From assembly GCA_963706385.1 (NCBI GenBank), contig OY970153.1:1860001-1924000 (forward strand): DNA of 64,000 nucleotides, in the 5' to 3' direction. The notes under the pieces are model-generated. The model was given only the letters and a program-made list of their open reading frames with translations, was not told where the DNA came from and did no database searches. The stretch is from Poindextera sp963706385. Its GTDB lineage: Bacteria; Pseudomonadota; Alphaproteobacteria; Caulobacterales; Caulobacteraceae. Below, in pieces: positions 57,021 to 64,000 of the stretch (position 1 is the stretch's first letter; each line of letters opens with the position of its first letter). A program made the position numbers and the translations under genes.

Positions 57021-59180
57021 CTAGAGGAAGCTGTAGGGATCGACGTCGATGGTCATGCGCACGCGGCCCGGGACCTTCACCCGCGCGCGCCAGGCGGACA
57101 GGAACCCCTGCAGGTCGACGCTGCGGTCGGCGCGGACCAGAAAGCGCTTGCGCCGGCGCCCGCGCACGAGGCCGAGCGGCGCATCGGCCGGGCCGTAGAC
57201 CTCGAGCCCCTCGGCGTTGGGCGCGGCGGCGGCCAGGGCGCGCGCGAAGGCCTCCAGCGCGGCGGGATCGGGGCTGGAGCAGATCACCGCGGCCAGCCGG
57301 CCGAACGGCGGAAGGCGCGCGGCCTCGCGCTCGGCCATCTCGGCGGCGACGAAGGCGTCGCGGTCATCTCCGGCCAGCGCCCGCATCACCGCCTGGTCCG
57401 GCGCATAGGTCTGCAGCAGCGCCCGGCCTGGATGATCCTTGCGTCCGGCGCGGCCGGTGGCCTGGGCCAGCAGCTGATAGGTCCGCTCGGCCGCGCGCAG
57501 GTCGCCGCCGCGCAGACCGAGATCGGCGTCGACCACCCCCACCAGGGTGAGCTTTGGAAAGTTGTGACCCTTGGCGGCGGCCTGGGTGGCCACCAGAACG
57601 TCGATCTCGCCCTCTTCCATCGCCGCGATCAGCGTCCGCGCGGCTTCGGCGTCGGCGACGGTGTCGGACGAGAACACCGCCACCCGGGCCTCGGGGAACA
57701 GCACCCGCACCTCCTCCTCGACCCGCTCGACCCCCGGTCCGATGGAGACCAGCGAATCGGCCGCGCCGCAGTGCGGGCACAGCGCGGGCTTGGGCATCGA
57801 AAAGCCGGTCAGGTGGCAGACCAGCCGGCCGGTGTGGCGGTGTTCGACCAGCCAGGACTCGGTGTCCGGCGCGGTCATCTTCTCCCCGCACGCGCGGCAC
57901 AGCACCAGCGGGGCGTAGCCGCGGCGATTGAGGAAGATCAGGCTCTGCTCGCCCCGCGCCAGGGTCTCGCCCATGGCGGCGACCAGCGGCGGCGAGAGCC
58001 AGCGGCCGGGCTCGGGGGGCGTCTCACGCAGGTCGATCAACTCGATCCTCGGCAGCCGCGCGGCGCCGTGGCGACTTTCCAACTTGATCCAGCGGTAGCG
58101 CCCGGTCTCGGCGTTCCACAGGCTCTCCAGCGAGGGCGTGGCCGAAGCCAGGATCACCGCCGCCCCCTCGATCTTGGCGCGCGCCACCGCCAAGTCGCGC
58201 GCCTGATAGATGAAGCCGTCCTCCTGCTTGTAGGAGCTGTCGTGCTCCTCATCGACCACCAACAGCCTCAGGCGGGTGAACGGCAGAAACAAGGCCGAGC
58301 GGGCGCCAACGACGATACGGCACTGGCCGGTGGCGGCCGCCTGCCAGACCCGCCGGCGGCGGGGCGGAGCGACGGCGGAATGCCATTCCGCCGACTCGGC
58401 GCCGAACCGTTTGGCGAACCTCGCCAGCACGGCCTGGGTCAGGGCGATCTCCGGCAGCAGCACCAGAACCTGAGCCTCGGGGTCCTGGGCCAGCACCGCG
58501 GCGACCGTCTCCAGATAGACCTCGGTCTTGCCCGATCCGGTGATCCCGTCCAACAGGGCGGCCTGAAAGCCGCCTTCGGCGATCATCGCCTTCAGCGCCT
58601 TGGCGGCGGCCACTTGGCTGGGGTTCAGCGCGGGCCCGGGCAAGGACGGATCCGGCGGATCGAAGGCCACCGGCGGCGACGCCAGCCGCACCTGAAGCGC
58701 CCCCTCCTCGATCAGGCCCTTGATCACCCCGGCCGAGACGCCCGCGGCGGCGGCCAGGGCGGCGGCGGAGAGCGGCGCGCCTGCCGCCGCGAGCACCCGC
58801 GCGCGGGCCGGCGTCGGGCGACGGGGCGCGGCGCCGGTGGCGACGACGAGCCGCTCCGGCCTGGGCTTGGGCGCCCGCGCGCCGCGCAGGGCCATGGCCA
58901 GCGGCAGGCCGGGGGCGTCGACCGAGTACCGCCCGGCCCACTGAACAAAGGCCAGCGCGCCCGGCGGCAGGGGCGGCTCGTCCCGCCGCTCGAGCACGGA
59001 GCGAAGCGGGCGGTTGCGACCCGCGGCCTCGTTCAGCTCGACCACCACCCCGACCATCCGCCGGGGCCCGAGCGGGACCGTCACTTGGTCGCCCACCGAA
59101 AGCGCCATGCCCTCGGGCTCGGCGTAGTCGAACGCCTCGGGCAGCGGCAGGGGCAGAAGGACGCGTGCGAGTCTCGCCAT
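57021..59180 (-). CDS. priA: Primosomal helicase PriA, one zinc site lost
   Basis: The 719-residue helicase restarts stalled replication forks. It has the N-terminal 3'-end-binding domain (ARVLLPLPLPEAFDYAEPEG), Walker A DGITGSGKTEVYLE, DEEH box VVDEEHDSSYKQEDGF, and C-terminal helicase motifs (VATQAAAKGHNFPKLTLVGVVDADLGL, QATGRAGR). Of the eight zinc cysteines, CRAC and CPHC (site 1) are kept, but site 2 keeps only one (VCHLTG). The ATG at 59180 is used; a start upstream at 59231 lacks conservation. The gene runs toward the atp operon. Confidence 0.95.
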   Translation of the reverse strand: MARLARVLLPLPLPEAFDYAEPEGMALSVGDQVTVPLGPRRMVGVVVELNEAAGRNRPLRSVLERRDEPPLPPGALAFVQWAGRYSVDAPGLPLAMALRGARAPKPRPERLVVATGAAPRRPTPARARVLAAAGAPLSAAALAAAAGVSAGVIKGLIEEGALQVRLASPPVAFDPPDPSLPGPALNPSQVAAAKALKAMIAEGGFQAALLDGITGSGKTEVYLETVAAVLAQDPEAQVLVLLPEIALTQAVLARFAKRFGAESAEWHSAVAPPRRRRVWQAAATGQCRIVVGARSALFLPFTRLRLLVVDEEHDSSYKQEDGFIYQARDLAVARAKIEGAAVILASATPSLESLWNAETGRYRWIKLESRHGAARLPRIELIDLRETPPEPGRWLSPPLVAAMGETLARGEQSLIFLNRRGYAPLVLCRACGEKMTAPDTESWLVEHRHTGRLVCHLTGFSMPKPALCPHCGAADSLVSIGPGVERVEEEVRVLFPEARVAVFSSDTVADAEAARTLIAAMEEGEIDVLVATQAAAKGHNFPKLTLVGVVDADLGLRGGDLRAAERTYQLLAQATGRAGRKDHPGRALLQTYAPDQAVMRALAGDDRDAFVAAEMAEREAARLPPFGRLAAVICSSPDPAALEAFARALAAAAPNAEGLEVYGPADAPLGLVRGRRRKRFLVRADRSVDLQGFLSAWRARVKVPGRVRMTIDVDPYSFL

Positions 59181-59313
59181 GAGCGCGGGCATAGCACGCC
59201 GGACCGTTCTCCGCCGAAGCGGCCGCATCAAGCCGCCATTAACCGAAATCTGTCTTCACTATGGCGAACCCGGCCGAGAGCGCCGGAGGCCGACGAGGGC
59301 GTGGGGCCTTTCC

Positions 59314-60009
59314 TTGAGCGAGACATCCAAATCGCCGAAAGGCGGGCCAAGCGGCACCCTGGCCAAGGACTGGAAGCTGGTCAGCGATTTCCTGCGCGAG
59401 AACGCCAGCCTGATCCGCGAAGACGCCGAGCTGCTGGCCGACCTGGGGCTGTGGATCAAGGCCGACAACATCGTAGAGTTCGGCCCGGCCGCCCTGGCGC
59501 GGCTGTCGGCCGCCAAGACCCGCGAGAAGGTCGCCCGCACCCGGATCGAAGCCACCGCCCGGGCCAATTTCGCCGCCCAGGCCCAGACCCACGCCACCGT
59601 GGTCGACCTGCTGGAATCGCGCAACCACGCCGACCTCGCCCGCCGGGTCGACGAGACCGCGCGCCTGCGCTTCGGCCTGGCGGCCGGGGTGATCGCCGTC
59701 GAGCGCCCCGGCGGCGTGCCGGCGGGCTGGCGCGCCCTGCCCGAACAAGGCGCCGACGGCCTGTTGGGACCGACGGGTCTGGCCCGCATGGGCGCCCCGC
59801 GCGCCGCCCAGGCCCTGTTCGACGATCGCGCCGATCAGGTCGCCAGCACAGCCCTGGTGCGGATGGCGATCTGGACCCCGACGCGCCAGGGCGTCCTGGC
59901 CTTCGGCTCGCCCGACCCCAATGGCTTCACCAAGGACATGGGCTCGGAGCTGGTGGCCTTCCTCGCTCGGGTCGTCGAGCGCACGGCCGAGCGATGGCCG
60001 GCGCTTTGA
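59314..60009 (+). CDS. DUF484 family protein
   Basis: The 231-residue protein has DWKLVSDFLRENASLIREDAELLADLGL, the N-terminal DUF484 signature, and a GAF-like remainder (RLRFGLAAGVIAVERPG, LVRMAIWTPTRQGVLAFGSPDPNGF). A DUF484 gene directly before xerC is conserved across proteobacteria (yigA-xerC in E. coli), but its function is unknown. The start is a TTG at 59314 (SETSKSPKGG); no ATG or GTG fits. A REP element separates it from xerC. Confidence 0.88.
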   Translation: MSETSKSPKGGPSGTLAKDWKLVSDFLRENASLIREDAELLADLGLWIKADNIVEFGPAALARLSAAKTREKVARTRIEATARANFAAQAQTHATVVDLLESRNHADLARRVDETARLRFGLAAGVIAVERPGGVPAGWRALPEQGADGLLGPTGLARMGAPRAAQALFDDRADQVASTALVRMAIWTPTRQGVLAFGSPDPNGFTKDMGSELVAFLARVVERTAERWPAL

Positions 60010-60050
60010 CGTCGGGGCGCGCCCGCTTCGGGATGTCCTCCATTTTTTTT

Positions 60051-60149
60051 CCGCTCGTCCCCGCGAAAGCGGGGATCCAGGCGTTTTATCCTCGAGCGAA
60101 GGTGTTTCAGGAAAAAAACCTGGGTCCCCGCTTTCGCGGGGATGAGCGG
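60051..60149. repeat. REP-like long palindrome, copy B
   Basis: Same element as at 30361-30458: arms at 60051-60080 and 60119-60149 based on CCCCGCGAAAGCGGGG, spacer with GGCGTTTTATC and GGAAAAAAACC. It ends 17 bases before the xerC start. Confidence 0.93.
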
Positions 60150-60166
60150 GGTTGGGGGGCTTCCAG

Positions 60167-61102
60167 TTGACTATCGCCGCCTCACCCCGCACCGCCCGCG
60201 AGGCGTTGATCGCCTGGCTGGACTATCTGGCCAACGAACGCCGCGCTTCGCCGCGCACGGTTAGGGCCTATGGCGACGGGGTCGCGGCCTATCTGAGTTT
60301 CCTGGAACGCCATCTGGGCGGCCCGCCGAGCCTGGCCGCGCTGGGCGAGCTGTCGGCCGGCGACATCCGCGCCTATCTCGCCTTCCGGCGCGGCGGCGAA
60401 CGGCCGCTGTCGCCCCGCTCGATGTCCCAGGCCCTGTCGACCATCCGCGCCTTCCACCGCTGGCTCGACCGGCGGCTGGGGATATCCAATCCGGGGCTGG
60501 CCCTGGTGCGCGGCCCACGTCTGCCGCAGGGCGCGCCGAGGCCGGTGTCCGAGGACCAGGCGCACGGCCTGATCGCCGCGGCCGGCGCCGACGCCGAGCG
60601 GGAGGACTGGGAGCTGGCCCGCGACGAGGCGTTGTTGACCCTGCTTTGGGGCTGCGGCCTGCGGATCTCCGAGGCGCTGTCGCTGAAGCGATCCGACGCG
60701 CCGCTGGCCGACGCCATTCGCATCACCGGCAAGGGCGGCAAGACCCGGATGGTTCCGGTGCTGCCGGTCGTGCGCGAAGCGGTGGACGCCTACCTGGACG
60801 CCCTGCCGCTCGCGATCGCGCCGAACGAAGCGTTGTTTCGCGCCAAGCGCGGCGGCGCCTACAGCCCGCGCCACGCCCAGGCGCTGATGCAATCGCTGCG
60901 CGGCCAGCTCGGCCTGCCGGACAGCGCCACGCCGCACGCGCTAAGACACTCGTTCGCAACTCACCTGTTGGGCGCCGGCGCGGACCTGAGGTCGATCCAG
61001 GAACTGCTGGGCCACGCCTCGCTGTCGACCACCCAGCGCTACGCCGACGTCGACGCCGCGGGCCTGTTGGCCGTCTACGCCAAGGCCCACCCGCACGCCT
61101 GA
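60167..61102 (+). CDS. xerC: Tyrosine recombinase XerC
   Basis: The 311-residue recombinase resolves chromosome dimers at dif with XerD. The N-terminal SAM-like domain (ALIAWLDYLANERRASPRTVRAYGDGVAAYLSFL) precedes the catalytic domain with Arg in GCGLRISEAL, Lys in GKGGKTRMVPV, HALRHSFATHLL, GHASLSTTQRYADVD (His and the nucleophile Tyr). The TTG at 60167 (TIAASPRTAREAL) follows GGGGGG at good spacing; a TTG at 60152 is closer to the repeat and less likely. Confidence 0.95.
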   Translation: MTIAASPRTAREALIAWLDYLANERRASPRTVRAYGDGVAAYLSFLERHLGGPPSLAALGELSAGDIRAYLAFRRGGERPLSPRSMSQALSTIRAFHRWLDRRLGISNPGLALVRGPRLPQGAPRPVSEDQAHGLIAAAGADAEREDWELARDEALLTLLWGCGLRISEALSLKRSDAPLADAIRITGKGGKTRMVPVLPVVREAVDAYLDALPLAIAPNEALFRAKRGGAYSPRHAQALMQSLRGQLGLPDSATPHALRHSFATHLLGAGADLRSIQELLGHASLSTTQRYADVDAAGLLAVYAKAHPHA

Positions 61103-61120
61103 GCGCGCGGACTTCACCGA

Positions 61121-62518
<1,398 letters not shown>

Positions 62519-62599
62519 GCCGCTTGTCCCCGTCGCTTGAAGCTTTCGCCTCGCGATATAGTCGCTCCGACCGCAAAGGTCAGCGGGTTTCCGCCACGG

Positions 62600-63799
62600 T
62601 CAGATGTCGAGCAGCAACCTCTGGGGATCCTCGATGTGCTCCTTGACCTTGACCAGGAAGGTCACCGCGCCCTGGCCATCGACCACGCGGTGGTCGTAGG
62701 ACAGCGCCAGATACATCATCGGCCGGATCACCACCGCCCCGCCGACCGCCACCGGTCGGTCCTGGATCTTGTGCATGCCCAACACCCCCGACTGCGGCGT
62801 GTTGAGGATCGGGGTCGACATCAGCGAGCCATAGACCCCGCCGTTGGAGATGGTGAAGGTGCCGCCCTGCAGATCCTCCAGCGCCAACATTCCCTCCCGC
62901 GCCTTGCGGCCGAGGTCGGCGATCGCCTTTTCGATCTGCGCCATGGTCATCGCGTCGGCGTCGCGCACCACCGGCACCACCAGGCCGCGCTCGGTGCCCA
63001 CCGCCACCCCGATGTCGTAGTGGTTCTTGTAGATCAGGTCCGTGCCGTCGATCTCGGCGTTGACGTCGGGCACCGCCTTCAGCGCGGCGACGCAGGCGCG
63101 CACGAAGAAGCTCATGAAGCCCAACTTGACGCCGTGGTTTCTTTCGAAAACGTCCTTGTACTGATTACGCAGGGCCATCACCGCGCTCATGTCCACCTCG
63201 TTGAAGGTGGTCAGCATGGCGGCGTTGTTCTGGGCCTCCTTCAGGCGCCGGGCGATGGTCTGGCGCAGCCGGGTCATGCGCACCCGCTCTTCGCGCTCGC
63301 CAACCGCGCGCGGCGCGGCGGCCACCTGGACCGGGGCGGGCCGGGCCTGGGCGGCGCGGGCCTCCAGCGCGGCCAGAGCGTCGCCCTTGGTGATGCGGCC
63401 ATCCTTGCCGGCGCCGACGATGACCGCCGTATCGAGCTTGTTCTCGGCCACGATTCGCTGGACCGACGGCGCCAGCGGCAAGGCGGCGGGCGCGGGGGCC
63501 GGCGCGGCGGCGACCGGTTCGGGTTTGGGCGCGGGTTTGGCGGTGGGCTTGGCCGTCGCCGCGCCGGCCGCGGTCACCCGCCCGAGCAGGGCGCCGGGGG
63601 TCACCGTCTCGCCGTCCGCGGCGGCGATCTCGGACAGCACCCCGTCCTCCGGCGCGACCACTTCGAGCGAGACCTTGTCGGTTTCCAGCTCGACCAGCAG
63701 TTCGTCCTTCCTGACCGTGTCGCCGGCCTGCTTGGCCCAGCGCGCCACGGTCGCCTCGGTGATGGATTCGCCGAGCGCCGGGGTCATGATGTCGGTCAT
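62600..63799 (-). CDS. odhB: Dihydrolipoamide succinyltransferase (E2)
   Basis: The 399-residue E2 has an N-terminal lipoyl domain with lipoyl-Lys in ELETDKVSLEV, an Ala/Pro-rich linker, a peripheral subunit-binding domain (LAPSVQRIVAENKLDTAVIVGAGKDGRITKGDAL), and the catalytic domain ending DHRVVDGQGAVTFLVKVKEHIEDPQRLLLDI with the His and Asp of the acyltransferase motif. It is the core of the 2-oxoglutarate dehydrogenase complex. Confidence 0.97.
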   Translation of the reverse strand: MTDIMTPALGESITEATVARWAKQAGDTVRKDELLVELETDKVSLEVVAPEDGVLSEIAAADGETVTPGALLGRVTAAGAATAKPTAKPAPKPEPVAAAPAPAPAALPLAPSVQRIVAENKLDTAVIVGAGKDGRITKGDALAALEARAAQARPAPVQVAAAPRAVGEREERVRMTRLRQTIARRLKEAQNNAAMLTTFNEVDMSAVMALRNQYKDVFERNHGVKLGFMSFFVRACVAALKAVPDVNAEIDGTDLIYKNHYDIGVAVGTERGLVVPVVRDADAMTMAQIEKAIADLGRKAREGMLALEDLQGGTFTISNGGVYGSLMSTPILNTPQSGVLGMHKIQDRPVAVGGAVVIRPMMYLALSYDHRVVDGQGAVTFLVKVKEHIEDPQRLLLDI

Positions 63800-63852
63800 C
63801 GGGGTAGTGCTCCTTGATCGGACGGATATGCGCGCCGCCTTGGTCTTAATGT

Positions 63853-64000
63853 TTAGGCGAAGGCCTCGGTGAGGAAAGCCTTCAGTTCACGGTTGTGTCG
63901 GCTCATCAGCCCGGCGGCGGTCGAGGCCGAGGCCGGGCGGCCGATGTAGCGCGCGCGCTTGGCCGCGATCTTCAGCCGCGCGGCGGTCAGCTCCAGCCAA
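63853..64000 (-). CDS. sucA: 2-oxoglutarate dehydrogenase E1, C-terminal fragment (cut by window edge)
   Basis: The last 48 or so codons read WLELTAARLKIAAKRARY, then IGRPASASTAAGLMSRHNRE and a terminal LKAFLTEAFA, followed by TAA at 63853-63855. This is the conserved C-terminus of SucA/OdhA. The rest lies beyond base 64000. The gap to odhB is 53 bases, so the three genes form one operon. Confidence 0.92.
   Translation of the reverse strand, partial: WLELTAARLKIAAKRARYIGRPASASTAAGLMSRHNRELKAFLTEAFA

Noticed and set aside
56934..60170. A continuous open frame of more than 1000 codons on the plus strand opposite priA
   Set aside because: It is antisense to the conserved priA frame, has Arg/Gly/Gln-rich low-complexity content and no domains; high GC removes stops in the mirrored frame.

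Overview
The window is a GC-rich (roughly two-thirds G+C) chromosomal segment from an alphaproteobacterium, most likely in the Caulobacteraceae (Caulobacter/Phenylobacterium type). The reasons are the gene order obgE-proB-nadD-rsfS-rlmH-envC/ldpF-ctpA-polysaccharide deacetylase-rppH, a class I lysyl-tRNA synthetase, a HisZ-HisG-HisS cluster, an F1 ATP synthase operon without F0 genes, a SapC-family protein, a degenerate CIRCE element before groESL, frequent TTG/GTG starts, and palindromic elements of alphaproteobacterial (RIME1-like) type. The phylum-level call is firm; the family is inferred. No rRNA, tRNA, CRISPR, insertion sequence or prophage was seen.

Layout from left to right: etfA/etfB (electron transfer flavoprotein); a two-gene unit of a twin-TM protein and a PduO cobalamin adenosyltransferase; a TetR regulator; a pseudouridine synthase and tadA on divergent, overlapping starts; an acyl-CoA dehydrogenase; groESL; a frameshifted Kef-type antiporter; an M13 peptidase; hisS-hisZ-hisG; a DsbD-like reductase; MaoC and SapC proteins; agmatine-to-putrescine genes aguA-aguB with a GNAT; a beta-barrel protein with periplasmic msrA; lysK; a LiuR-like MerR regulator with a DmdC/FadE-type dehydrogenase; dcm-cysK-vsr; a frameshifted N-acyl-D-amino-acid deacylase; a WD40 protein; exbD.

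The second half holds a Zur-type zinc operon (small TM ORF-znuC-znuB-cobW), rplU-rpmA behind a terminator-like leader, a GNAT gene carrying an in-frame palindromic insertion, the obgE-to-rppH housekeeping cluster, a lower-GC DUF4238 gene that looks acquired, atpHAGDC, priA, DUF484-xerC and the 2-oxoglutarate dehydrogenase genes sucA(partial)-odhB-lpdA.

Genes are tightly packed. Operon partners commonly overlap by ATGA, GTGA or TGATG, and three convergent pairs share a CTAG at their stops. Three reading frames (kefB-like, D-aminoacylase, polysaccharide deacetylase) are each broken by one apparent single-base indel, which may be real or assembly error. The most unusual signals are two copies of a two-palindrome element, one of them inside a coding gene in frame (38 codons); a REP element that supplies the C-terminus of Vsr; a likely CTG-initiated rsfS; a 17-bp tandem duplication over the etfB start; an attenuator-like hairpin before rplU; an unlisted 36-codon membrane ORF at the head of the zinc operon; and a PriA that has lost one of its two zinc sites.
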